The notes under the pieces were generated by a model. It worked only from the letters and a program-made list of their open reading frames with translations, was not told where the DNA came from and made no database searches. The translations under genes were made by a program, and so were the position numbers. Below are positions 1 to 8,346 of a stretch of DNA of 64,000 bases, piece by piece (within the stretch, counting starts at the first letter, position 1; the number at the start of each line of letters is the position of its first letter). The DNA comes from CAVOJY01 sp963696405 (GTDB lineage: Bacteria; Chloroflexota; Limnocylindria; Limnocylindrales; CSP1-4), in assembly GCA_963696405.1 (NCBI GenBank), contig CAVOJY010000002.1, forward strand, positions 124,001 to 188,000. The letters are read 5' to 3'.

Positions 1-50
1 ACCGTGACGGCGATGCCCACGACGATGAAGAGGACGCCGAGCGCGGTCAC
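1..50 (-). CDS. Partial: start of a small hydrophobic protein, cut by the window edge
   Basis: Reading leftwards from a GTG at 50, the first 17 codons give MTALGVLFIVVGIAVTV with no stop before the window edge. This looks like the first transmembrane helix of a membrane protein transcribed in the same direction as gatB. The rest lies outside the window, so no function can be given. It could also be chance. Confidence 0.3.
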   Translation of the reverse strand, partial: MTALGVLFIVVGIAVT

Positions 51-176
51 GGGACTGGCGGGCGGCTCACGGCCGGGGCTCGTGGGGACTGACCGGTCGC
101 GGCTGCCCGGCGTGGCTCGTGGCGACTCGCAGGCGGGCTTTGTGGGAACTCACCGGCGCGGGCTCCCTGGAGACGC
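51..176. other. Gap downstream of gatB with degenerate repeats
   Basis: The stretch contains about three loose copies of a unit of roughly 32 bases resembling GGCTCGTGGNGACT followed by a CGG-rich tail. No ORF, clean hairpin or U-tract is visible. Confidence 0.25.
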
Positions 177-1631
177 TCACTGCTCGAGCCGCTCGCGGAG
201 GAGTTGCTGCACGACGGCCGGGTTGGCCTGGCCGCGAGTCGCCTTCATGACCTGGCCGACGAGGAAGCCCACGGCCTGCGCCTTCCCCGCCCGGTAGTCG
301 GCGACGGCCGCCTCGTTCGCGGCGAGGACCTCGTCCACGGCCGCGGCGACGACGTCGGTATCGGAGATCTGGGCGAGGCCGAGGTCCGCGATGACCCCAT
401 CGACTGGCTCGCCGGTATCGAAGTGGCGCGCGAAGACCTGCTTGGCGTTCGTGGCGGAGAGGGAGCCGTCGGCCACGCGGCCCAGCAGTCGGGCCAGCTC
501 CGCTCCGGACGCCGACCCGCGGCCGCCGCCGCGCCGCCCGCGGCCTTTGCCAGCCGGAGGAACTCGCCGGTCACCCAGTTCGACACGGTCTTCGGGGGAG
601 AGTCCCGGGTCGGCCGCCAGGGCGGCCTCGAAGAGGTCGGTCGCCGCCGGGTCGTTGACGATCACGTCGGCGTCGTACGCCGAGAGGCCGAGGACCTCGC
701 GGTAGCGGGCCCGCCGCGCACCGGGCAGCTCGGGCAGGCGCGAACGGATGTCGTCGAGCCAGGCCGCGCCCGTGCGGAGCGGCGGCAGGTCGGGCTCGGG
801 GAAGTACCGGTAGTCGTCAGAGGATTCCTTCACCCGCATGACGTAGGACACGCCGCGGTCGTCGTCCCAGCCCCGGGTCTCCTGGCGGATCGCCTCCCCG
901 GCCTCCACCGCCCGGACCTGGCGCTCGATCTCGCCCGCGAGAGCCCGCTCGACCGACCGGAAGGAGTTCATGTTCTTGATCTCGACCCGCGTCCCGAACT
1001 CCTCCCGGCCCGCCGGCCGGACCGAGATGTTCGCCTCCACCCGCATCTGGCCGTTCTCCATCTCGGCGTTCGACGCGCCGATCGTGCGCAGGAGGAGGCG
1101 CAGCTCCTCGGCGTAGAGGCGGGCCTGCTCGGCGGTGCGGATGTCCGGCTCGGTGACGATCTCCATGAGCGGGATGCCCGACCGGTTGAAGTCGATGAGG
1201 CTGACGCGGCGGCCGAACTCGTCGACCGTGTGGAGCAGGCGTGCCGTGTCCTCCTCCAGGTGGGCGCGGCGGATGCGCACAGCGACCGGGCCGTCCGACG
1301 TGTCGAAGGCCAGGCGGCCGTTCGACGCCAGCGGCAGGTCGTACTGGCTGATCTGGTAGCCCTTCGGGAGGTCCGGGTAGAAGTAGTTCTTGCGGTCCCA
1401 GCGCGTGACCGGTGCGGCCGCGGCCTCGAGAGCCATGCCCGTCGCCAGCACCAGCTCCACGGCCCGCCGGTTGATGACCGGGAGGACGCCCGGCATGCCC
1501 AGGCAGACCGGGCAGGTCCGCGAGTTCGGCGGCGCGTCCCGCACGTCGGCCGGGCAGGAGCAGAACATCTTCGAGGCGGTCCGGAGTTGGGCGTGTACCT
1601 CGATCCCGATGACCGCCTCGAAGTCGCTCAC
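177..1631 (-). CDS. gatB: Aspartyl/glutamyl-tRNA(Asn/Gln) amidotransferase subunit B
   Basis: GatB is the kinase/tRNA-binding subunit of the GatCAB complex, which turns Glu-tRNA(Gln) and Asp-tRNA(Asn) into Gln- and Asn-tRNA in the cytosol. The N-terminus GIEVHAQL is typical, and the zinc-site cysteines are present (C24, C26, C40, C43). The C-terminal YqeY-like tail follows, for 484 residues, close to normal length. It starts at a GTG whose GTGA overlaps the TGA of the aminotransferase gene, so it is translationally coupled. Between about 505 and 590 the true frame is +1 shifted: the expected segment NWVTGEFLRLAKAAGG appears in another frame and the main frame resumes at GAELARLLGR. Since GatB is normally essential, these two compensating shifts are most likely sequence errors. 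Confidence 0.95.
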   Translation of the reverse strand: MSDFEAVIGIEVHAQLRTASKMFCSCPADVRDAPPNSRTCPVCLGMPGVLPVINRRAVELVLATGMALEAAAAPVTRWDRKNYFYPDLPKGYQISQYDLPLASNGRLAFDTSDGPVAVRIRRAHLEEDTARLLHTVDEFGRRVSLIDFNRSGIPLMEIVTEPDIRTAEQARLYAEELRLLLRTIGASNAEMENGQMRVEANISVRPAGREEFGTRVEIKNMNSFRSVERALAGEIERQVRAVEAGEAIRQETRGWDDDRGVSYVMRVKESSDDYRYFPEPDLPPLRTGAAWLDDIRSRLPELPGARRARYREVLGLSAYDADVIVNDPAATDLFEAALAADPGLSPEDRVELGDRRVPPAGKGRGRRGGGRGSASGAELARLLGRVADGSLSATNAKQVFARHFDTGEPVDGVIADLGLAQISDTDVVAAAVDEVLAANEAAVADYRAGKAQAVGFLVGQVMKATRGQANPAVVQQLLRERLEQ

Positions 1632-2818
1632 TCGAGGCTCTCCACGAACCGCTCGATGCGCCGGAGCGCCTCCTCGATCTGCTCCATGCTCGTCGCGTAG
1701 CAGACGCGGACGTGGCCCTCGCCGGACGGTCCGAAGGCGCTGCCAGGCACGACCGCGACCTTCGCCTCGAACAGCAGCCGCTCGCTGAACTCGTCGTCGG
1801 TCAGACCCGTCCCCGCGATGCGAGGGAAGCAGTAGAAGGCGCCCTTCGGCTCGAACGTGGGCAGGCCGATCCGGTTGAAGCCGTCCACCACCACGCGGCG
1901 GCGCCGGTCGTACTCGTCGCGCATCCGCACGACGTCGAGATCGGCTCCCTCGAGCGCGGCGATGGCGGCGTACTGGGAGGCCGTGGGCGCCGACATGATC
2001 ACGTACTGGTGGACCTTGAGGATCCCCTCGATGATCTCCCGTGGGGCGCAGGCATAGCCCAGCCGCCAGCCGGTCATGGCGTACGACTTCGAGAACCCGC
2101 CCATGAGCACGGTACGTTCCCGCATCCCCGGCAGCCCCGCGATCGTCTCGTGGCGGTGCCCGCCGTAGACCAGTCGGTCGTAGATCTCGTCGCTCATCAC
2201 TGTCAGGTCATGACGCACGGCGATGTCGGCGAGCGCCCGAAGCGTTTCGGGCGGGAGCACGGCGCCGGTCGGGTTGTTCGGGTAGCTGAGGACCATGAGC
2301 CTCGTGCGGGGCGTTATCGCCGCCTCCACGGCCGCCGGGTCCAGCGCGAAGGAATCCTCGAAGCGGGTCGACAGGAGCACCGGCTTCCCGCCGGCGAAGA
2401 GGATGTCCGGGACGAACGCCACGAACGACGGCTCGTGGATCAGGACCTCGTCACCGGGGTCGATGAGCGCGGTCATGGCATCGGCCGTCGCCTCGGACAC
2501 GCCGACCGTGACCAGGATCTCCGTTGCAGGGTCGTAGCGCACCCCGTAGAGCCGCTCGAGATGGGTCGCCAGGGCCCGGCGGAGCTCGATCATCCCGTAG
2601 TTCGACGTGTAGTGGGTGTGCCCTTCCCGGAGTGACCTGACGGCGGCCTCGATGATCTGGGGCGGAGTCGTGAAGTCGGGCTCGCCCACGCCGAGCGAGA
2701 TCACGTCGGGCATGGTCGCGATGATGTCGAAGAATCGGCGGATACCGGACGGCGGCACGGCTGCGACGCGGGCGGCGAGTCGCGAAGTGGCGGCAGTCGC
2801 GGGCGTCGGGGCAGTCAT
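1628..2818 (-). CDS. Class I/II PLP-dependent aminotransferase embedded in the gat operon
   Basis: A fold-type I aminotransferase of 396 residues. Visible landmarks are the GVGEPDF substrate loop (about 43-49), SYPNNPTG (178-185), the PLP-contacting D210 and Y213 (SDEIYDRL), and the Schiff-base lysine K244 in GGFSKSYAMTGWRLG. The start is ATG at 2818 with AGGAGGA just upstream; this ATG overlaps the gatA stop (ATGA), and its own TGA overlaps the GTG of gatB. The substrate is not fixed by sequence. The family covers aspartate, alanine, aromatic and diaminopimelate aminotransferases. An aromatic substrate would suit the nearby iorAB/paaK genes, while an Asp/Glu-linked role would suit its place between gatA and gatB. 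Confidence 0.9.
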   Translation of the reverse strand: MTAPTPATAATSRLAARVAAVPPSGIRRFFDIIATMPDVISLGVGEPDFTTPPQIIEAAVRSLREGHTHYTSNYGMIELRRALATHLERLYGVRYDPATEILVTVGVSEATADAMTALIDPGDEVLIHEPSFVAFVPDILFAGGKPVLLSTRFEDSFALDPAAVEAAITPRTRLMVLSYPNNPTGAVLPPETLRALADIAVRHDLTVMSDEIYDRLVYGGHRHETIAGLPGMRERTVLMGGFSKSYAMTGWRLGYACAPREIIEGILKVHQYVIMSAPTASQYAAIAALEGADLDVVRMRDEYDRRRRVVVDGFNRIGLPTFEPKGAFYCFPRIAGTGLTDDEFSERLLFEAKVAVVPGSAFGPSGEGHVRVCYATSMEQIEEALRRIERFVESLE

Positions 2819-4500
2819 GGGGTCCTCCTGGTGTGGCGGGGCTGGCCTGGGGGCTGGCGTGTGGGCTGGCTCGAGGGTGGGCCTGAGGGTTGGCCGCCTG
2901 AGGGTTGGCCCGAGGGGTGGCGTGCGGCGGCCAGCCTCTCGGCAGGTGTGGGCGTGGCGGGGTCGTCGAGCGCCGACAGGTCGGCGGGTTCCCTGCGCCG
3001 CCAGGCGGCGTCGGCGGTGATCGCCTCGTAGGCGCGGCCGATTCGCAGGATCCGCTCTTCGTCCCAGGGCCGCCCGATGAGCTGCAGCCCGACGGGGAGC
3101 CCGTCCGAGAAGCCGCAGGGGACCGACAGGCCGGGCAGACCGGCGACGCTCACCGGCAGCGTGCACACGTCCGAGAGGTACATCGAGACGGGATCGTCGA
3201 GCCGGGCCCCCATCGGGAAGGCCACCGTTGGGCTGGTCGGGGCGACGATGGCGTCCACGCCCAGGGCCCAGGCCGCGTCGAAGTCGCCCTTGATGAGGGT
3301 GCGCACCTTCTGCGCCTTGATGTAGTAGGCGTCGTAGTAGCCGGCCGAGAGGGCGTAGGTGCCGAGCATGATCCGCCGCTTCACTTCCGGGCCGAACCCG
3401 CTCCCGCGCGTGGCCAGGTAGTCGGCGATGTAGTCGCCGTTGCCCCGCGAGGCGTGGCCGAAACGCACGCCGTCGTACCGCGCGAGGTTCGCCGACGCCT
3501 CCGCCGGCGCGATGATGTAGTAGGTGGCCAGGCCGTAGTCCGTGTGGGGGAGGGATACGTCCACGATCTCCGCGCCGGCCGCGGCGAGCGCCGCCACGGC
3601 CTCCCGGACGCGGGCTTCCACCCCCGGCTCCATCCCGGCCACGAAGTACTCGCGGGGCAGGCCCAGGCGCATGCCACGGAGGGCCGCGGCCGCCTCGTCG
3701 TCGCTTGCGGGGAGGGCGGCAAGGTAGTCCGGGACGGGGGCCGGGCTTGACGTCGAGTCGCGCTCGTCGCGGCCGGCAATCGTCTGCAGGAGCGCGGCCG
3801 CATCGCGAACGTCGCGGCCGAGCGGCCCCACCTGGTCGAGCGAGCTGGCGAAGGCGACGATGCCGTACCGGCTGACCCGCCCGTACGTCGGCTTCATCCC
3901 GACGATTCCGCAGAGAGCGGCCGGCTGGCGAATCGAGCCGCCGGTGTCCGTGCCGATCGACACCGGCACGTGGTACGCGGCGACGGCGGCCGCCGACCCG
4001 CCGCCGCTCCCGCCGGGGACGCGGTCCAGGCCCCACGGGTTGGCCGTGGGACCCCAGGCCGAGTGCTCGGTCGAGGAGCCCATGGCGAACTCGTCCATGT
4101 TCGTCTTGCCGGGGACCGGCGCGAGGGCGCCCTCGATCCGCTCGGCGATGTGCGCGTTGTAGGGCCCGATGAAGCCTTCGAGGATGCGGCTCCCGGCGGT
4201 GGACGGGCGTCCGCGGGTCACCACCAGGTCCTTGAGCGCAACCGGCACGCCGGTGAGCGGCGGGAGCGCGCGCAGCGCGTCCGGGCCCTCGCGCCGGGCA
4301 AGCGCGATCGCCTCGTCAGCGGCGGCGGCCGTGGCGCGGGCGCCCGGCTCGTCGAACGAGACCCAGGCGTTGAGCGCGCGGTTTTGCGCATGCGCCAGCG
4401 CCAGGTGCGCCTCGAGCAGCTCGGCCGCCGTGAACTCGCCGGCGCGGAGGCCGTCCGCCATCTGGTGGGCGAAGAGCCGGGTGAGGGCCCCGCTGGTCAC
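2815..4500 (-). CDS. gatA: Aspartyl/glutamyl-tRNA(Asn/Gln) amidotransferase subunit A
   Basis: GatA is the glutaminase subunit of GatCAB and releases ammonia for the transamidation. The amidase-signature triad is visible: K90 in VALKDLVV, the cis-serine S165 in GGSGGGSAAAVA and the nucleophile S189 in GTDTGGSIRQPA. Start chosen at GTG 4500, whose GTGA overlaps the gatC stop; the reading frame is open further upstream but that part is inside gatC. It has 561 residues, longer than usual because of a Pro/Gln/Ser-rich C-terminal tail of about 40 residues. Its stop overlaps the aminotransferase ATG. Confidence 0.96.
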   Translation of the reverse strand: MTSGALTRLFAHQMADGLRAGEFTAAELLEAHLALAHAQNRALNAWVSFDEPGARATAAAADEAIALARREGPDALRALPPLTGVPVALKDLVVTRGRPSTAGSRILEGFIGPYNAHIAERIEGALAPVPGKTNMDEFAMGSSTEHSAWGPTANPWGLDRVPGGSGGGSAAAVAAYHVPVSIGTDTGGSIRQPAALCGIVGMKPTYGRVSRYGIVAFASSLDQVGPLGRDVRDAAALLQTIAGRDERDSTSSPAPVPDYLAALPASDDEAAAALRGMRLGLPREYFVAGMEPGVEARVREAVAALAAAGAEIVDVSLPHTDYGLATYYIIAPAEASANLARYDGVRFGHASRGNGDYIADYLATRGSGFGPEVKRRIMLGTYALSAGYYDAYYIKAQKVRTLIKGDFDAAWALGVDAIVAPTSPTVAFPMGARLDDPVSMYLSDVCTLPVSVAGLPGLSVPCGFSDGLPVGLQLIGRPWDEERILRIGRAYEAITADAAWRRREPADLSALDDPATPTPAERLAAARHPSGQPSGGQPSGPPSSQPTRQPPGQPRHTRRTP

Positions 4501-4799
4501 CCCTCGCCCCCTTCGACGATCACCGGGACAAGGAAGTGGTCGCCCGCGCGCTCGGGCGCGCCCGCCAGCGCCTCGTCCACCGGCAGGCACGTGCCTGGGA
4601 CATCGTCGCGAAGGATGTTCTCGAGCTCGATCGTCTGCGCCGTCGGCGGGATCGCCTCGGTGTCCAGCGTGGCGAGGATCCGGTACTGGTCCAGGATGTG
4701 GTTGAGCTGACCTTCGAGCAGGGTCAGCTCGGCGTCGCTCAGGCCAAGGCGCGCGAGGTGGGCGACGTGTTCGACGTCAGAACGGGAGAGCAGAGCCAC
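4497..4799 (-). CDS. gatC: Aspartyl/glutamyl-tRNA(Asn/Gln) amidotransferase subunit C
   Basis: GatC is the small clamp subunit that stabilises GatA-GatB. It is 100 residues long, a normal size, with the family features SRSDVEHVAHLARLGLS at the N-terminus and the helical LNHILDQY segment. It starts at GTG 4799 with no strong Shine-Dalgarno upstream. Its stop overlaps the gatA GTG by GTGA. The preceding GGDEF/EAL ORF reads into its first codons, which suggests that gene is misread at its 3' end or that the two are coupled. Confidence 0.95.
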   Translation of the reverse strand: MALLSRSDVEHVAHLARLGLSDAELTLLEGQLNHILDQYRILATLDTEAIPPTAQTIELENILRDDVPGTCLPVDEALAGAPERAGDHFLVPVIVEGGEG

Positions 4800-7700
4800 G
4801 GGGCGGAATCATACCCGTCCCCCGCCGCCGGACGCACCCGGCCCGGCTCGCCGCCGCACGCACCCGGCCCGGGCTGCGGTCAGTGAACCGCCGCGCCTGT
4901 GAGTGGCGGAGCGGCCGCGCTCGGCCGCAGCGGCATGTGCCGCGGCCGAAACAGCCGGCTCGAGCCGCCGGTTCGGCCGGTTTGGCCGGGGTTCCCTCGC
5001 CGTCCACCTGGGCCTGGAGCAGGGCCTCGGCCTTCGCGGCCGTGTCGGGCCTGGCCAGCAGGAAACCCTGTCCGTACAGGCAGCCGGCGGCCGTCACCCG
5101 GATGAGCTGCTCGGCCGTCTCGATGCCCGCGGCGACCACCTGGAGGTGCAGGTCGCGCCCTCGCGCCGCGATGGCCTGCGCCGCGGTCCTGGCCTGCCCA
5201 TCGCCAAGGCGGTGGACGAGCGAGCGGTCGATCTTGAGGACATCGACCGGGAGCTCGCGCAGGCGGCCGAACGCCGTGCCCGTCCCGAGATCGTCGAGCG
5301 CAACCCGGATCCCCAGGCCGCGCATCATCCGCAGCGCCTCGCTCGCCTGCTCGAGGTCGGCCAGGAGATCGGTCTCCGCGACCTCGACCAGGAGGGTCGT
5401 CGGGTCGATCCCGGCGGTGGCGATCGCCTCGGTGACCTGGTCCACGATCTCGATGCTCTGCAGCTGGCGCGCCGACACGTTGACGCCCATGATCAGCGGC
5501 CGTATCGACGGGAAGCGGCGCTGCCAGGCCGCGGCCTGCAGGCAGGCCTCGACGAGCGCCCAGCGACCCACCGGCACGACCATCCCGCTCTCCTGCGCGG
5601 CGTGGATGAACTCGGCCGCGGGCACCAGGCCCCGTGCCGGGTGCAGCCACCGCAGGAGCGCCTCGAAACCGACGATGCGCCGGGTGGCAAGCTCGAAGAC
5701 GGGCTGGTAGTGGACCTGCAGCTCGCCCGCGTCGAGGGCCTGCTGCAGCTCGTCGTGCAGCCGCATGCGGCCAAGGAACGCGTCGCGCATGCGGGGCTCG
5801 AACATCTGCGCACGGCCCTTGCCCCGCATCTTCGCCTCGTACATGGCGAGGTCGGCGTTGCGCAGGAGCCCCGTGATGTCGGCGTGGCCGACGACGGCAT
5901 AGGCCACCCCGATGCTCGCCCGGACCGTGATCTCCCTCTCCCCGAGCTGGAAGGGTGTCCGCAGGGCGGCACCGATCCCGTCGGCGATCGATCCGGCGAC
6001 CGCCGGCTCCGGCAGGTCCTCGAGGAGGACGGAGAACTCGTCCCCGCCGAAGCGGGCGGCAAGGTCCGTGGAGCGAACGCGGTTGCGGATCCGCTGGCCG
6101 GCGGCACGGAGCAGCTCGTCCCCGACGGCGTGTCCATATCGATCGTTCACCGTCTTGAAGTCGTCGAGATCGATGAAGAGGACGGCGACCAGGTCGTGCG
6201 TCCCCCGCGGCGGACGGCCCAGGGCCTGGCCGACGCGCTCGGTGAAGCGAGCGCGGTTGGGGAGACCGGTCAGCGAGTCGTGGAAGGCGCGGTGTCGCAG
6301 CTGCTCCTCGAGGACGCGGCGGTCGGTGATGTCGCGCGTCGTGAGCACGATCCCGGCAACCGCCGGGTCGCCGAGCATGTTCGTCGCGGTGGTCTCGCAA
6401 TGGCGCCACGTCCCGTCGCCATGGCGGACCCGGCAGTCGAACGCCGTCGTCTCCGCGGGGCGGCGGGCAAGCGACTGCAGGGCGTCGGTGACCCGCACCT
6501 GGTCGTCGGGGTGCAGCAGCTCGACCAGCGGCCGGTGCTCGAGCTGTTCCGGGGCGAGGCCAAGGACCCGTTCGGCCGAACGGCTCAGGTAGTCGATGGC
6601 ACCGTCCGGATCGACCACGCTCACGACATCGAACGAGTTGTGCACGAGCGACCGGTACCGCGCCTCGCGCAACTGGAGGTCCTCGGTGAGGGCGAGCCGC
6701 TGGAGTGACAGCGTGAGGGTGCTGGCGAGCACCTCCAGGCCGTGGCGCATGTCGGCATCGAGGCTCTTTCGTGAGCTCACGAGCAGGGCGTTCGTCGGCG
6801 GATGCACGGCGCCGAACGGCACGACCAGGGCCACCGGCTCTGCTCGATCGTCGAGGTTGAGGCGCTCCCACACTGCCGGCAGACGGGCCCCCTCGAGCTC
6901 CACCGGGCGGGCGGCGGAGAGCGCGAGGCGGGCGTTCTCCGGGAGCCCGGGGAGGGGCAGCACGGAGGCGGCCCCGTTGCAGGCCGCCGGACGGGTGCCG
7001 TCCGGGGCGGTCAGGACGATGATCCGAGCCCCGACGTCTGGTGCCCATGCAGCCATCTGCTCGGCCGCGTCCTGGGCCACCGAGCAGACTGCCGACGCGC
7101 TCGTCGCATCGTTCAGGCGCTCGCTGGCGAGCCGGAGCGCGTGCTCGCGTGCCGCCGCGTGCCGGACACGGTCGAGGCTGTCGAACAGGACCCGCATGAC
7201 TCCGCGGACGCGGAGGGCGACGAGGGCGGCCATCACGACGGTCCCGACAACCACCACCCGAACGTCGATCGGGAGGCCGAGGGCGGCCTCGATGGCGAGG
7301 ATGGCCGGGGCCGTCAGAGCGGCCGATCCGAGGAGTGTGAGCCGGAGCCAGGAGATGGGGGTCTCGGCGGGCTTCGCCGGCGCGCGCAGGCTCTCCGCCT
7401 CGCGGGCCGAGGGATGAAGGGCCGCCGCTGCCCAGATCACGTAGCCGGCGAGCCAGCCCACGTCGACGAGAGTGCTCGATGGGTTGTCGCCGGCCTGTGA
7501 CAGGAGGAGGGCCCCGGTGTCGCTCGCGACGAACACGAGGGCGCCCACCCCGAGCAGCAGGACCGCGGGCGACGGCCGTCCCGGCGTCGCGAGGAGGCGC
7601 ACGGTGATGCCGAACAGCGCGATGTCCATGACCGGGTAGGCGACGGACACAAGCAGGGCCGGCAGCGACAGGGTCTCGTCCGCGAGGAAGGGTGCGATGA

Positions 7701-8220
7701 CGAACGACCAGACGACCAGGCCCAGCGCGGTGGTGATGATGACCGCGTCGATAGTGCCGAAGTGGTCGGTTCCCGGCGCTCGCCTCCGGACGAGCACCGC
7801 GAGCCCGAGGAGCATGAGCGGGTAGCCCAGGAGGTAGAGGGCGTCGGCGGGCGACGGGGTCGGCGTCTCGCCGGCGGCGAACTCCCACCCCATCCAGATG
7901 AGGTCGCCGGCGACGAACAGGACGAGCCCCGCGCAGAGGGGCAACCATGCGGACATGGGCGCCGGCCGATGGCGCCGGATACTGCCGACCATCACGCCCG
8001 CGGCGACGAGGCACATGGCGCCGTAGAGCACGTCCTGGACACGGCCCGACAGCTGGGTGTACGCGACGAGCAGCCCGGCGCAGACGAGCAGATACACGGC
8101 GACCTCGCGCGAGGCAGACACCGTCCTGGTCACGCCAGCGACGATGGCTGCGCCCCGCCGGACGCCGGTCTTCCGCCCGACCGCCTCGAAGACGGCGGTA
8201 TCCCCGGTCGGCTGAGTCAT
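4777..8220 (-). CDS. Membrane GAF-PAS-GGDEF-EAL cyclic-di-GMP signalling protein
   Basis: Domains in order: eight to ten hydrophobic helices (about 30-330), a GAF-like region (about 360-500), a PAS domain (about 535-640), GGDEF (about 650-810) and EAL (about 820-1075). The diguanylate cyclase site GGDEF is intact (about 725-729), and an RSTD inhibitory site lies five residues before it. The EAL motif (about 853, EALLRW), N of NVSARQL and K of LKIDRS are kept. The catalytic-loop glutamate of the usual AEGVET motif is alanine (AAGIET, about 1031), and DDFGTG reads DDLGTG. Family knowledge therefore predicts c-di-GMP synthesis with weak or absent hydrolysis. Start ATG at 8220. The last 75 residues look like a wrong frame; a 1-base shift would end the protein at 4880, before gatC. 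Confidence 0.88.
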   Translation of the reverse strand: MTQPTGDTAVFEAVGRKTGVRRGAAIVAGVTRTVSASREVAVYLLVCAGLLVAYTQLSGRVQDVLYGAMCLVAAGVMVGSIRRHRPAPMSAWLPLCAGLVLFVAGDLIWMGWEFAAGETPTPSPADALYLLGYPLMLLGLAVLVRRRAPGTDHFGTIDAVIITTALGLVVWSFVIAPFLADETLSLPALLVSVAYPVMDIALFGITVRLLATPGRPSPAVLLLGVGALVFVASDTGALLLSQAGDNPSSTLVDVGWLAGYVIWAAAALHPSAREAESLRAPAKPAETPISWLRLTLLGSAALTAPAILAIEAALGLPIDVRVVVVGTVVMAALVALRVRGVMRVLFDSLDRVRHAAAREHALRLASERLNDATSASAVCSVAQDAAEQMAAWAPDVGARIIVLTAPDGTRPAACNGAASVLPLPGLPENARLALSAARPVELEGARLPAVWERLNLDDRAEPVALVVPFGAVHPPTNALLVSSRKSLDADMRHGLEVLASTLTLSLQRLALTEDLQLREARYRSLVHNSFDVVSVVDPDGAIDYLSRSAERVLGLAPEQLEHRPLVELLHPDDQVRVTDALQSLARRPAETTAFDCRVRHGDGTWRHCETTATNMLGDPAVAGIVLTTRDITDRRVLEEQLRHRAFHDSLTGLPNRARFTERVGQALGRPPRGTHDLVAVLFIDLDDFKTVNDRYGHAVGDELLRAAGQRIRNRVRSTDLAARFGGDEFSVLLEDLPEPAVAGSIADGIGAALRTPFQLGEREITVRASIGVAYAVVGHADITGLLRNADLAMYEAKMRGKGRAQMFEPRMRDAFLGRMRLHDELQQALDAGELQVHYQPVFELATRRIVGFEALLRWLHPARGLVPAAEFIHAAQESGMVVPVGRWALVEACLQAAAWQRRFPSIRPLIMGVNVSARQLQSIEIVDQVTEAIATAGIDPTTLLVEVAETDLLADLEQASEALRMMRGLGIRVALDDLGTGTAFGRLRELPVDVLKIDRSLVHRLGDGQARTAAQAIAARGRDLHLQVVAAGIETAEQLIRVTAAGCLYGQGFLLARPDTAAKAEALLQAQVDGEGTPAKPAEPAARAGCFGRGTCRCGRARPLRHSQARRFTDRSPGRVRAAASRAGCVRRRGTGMIPPRGSALPF

Positions 8221-8308
8221 CTGGTGCAGGATGGCACCACCTCACCCGACCGCCCATGACCCACATGTACCGCCCAAGAGGGGGTCGGTGCGGTGTGGCT
8301 CCGTCGGT

Positions 8309-8338
8309 GTGACTCGGTCGCTGGCGAGCGGCTACGAT
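8309..8338 (+). promoter_or_regulatory. Predicted iorA promoter, probably leaderless
   Basis: GTGACT (8309-8314), an 18-base spacer and TACGAT (8333-8338) lie 8 bases before the ATG of iorA, so transcription would start at or next to the ATG and no ribosome-binding site is needed or seen. The same arrangement (GTGACG, 18 bases, TACCAT, 8 bases, ATG) precedes the sortase-like gene at 43843. Confidence 0.5.
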
Positions 8339-8346
8339 GAGTAGCG

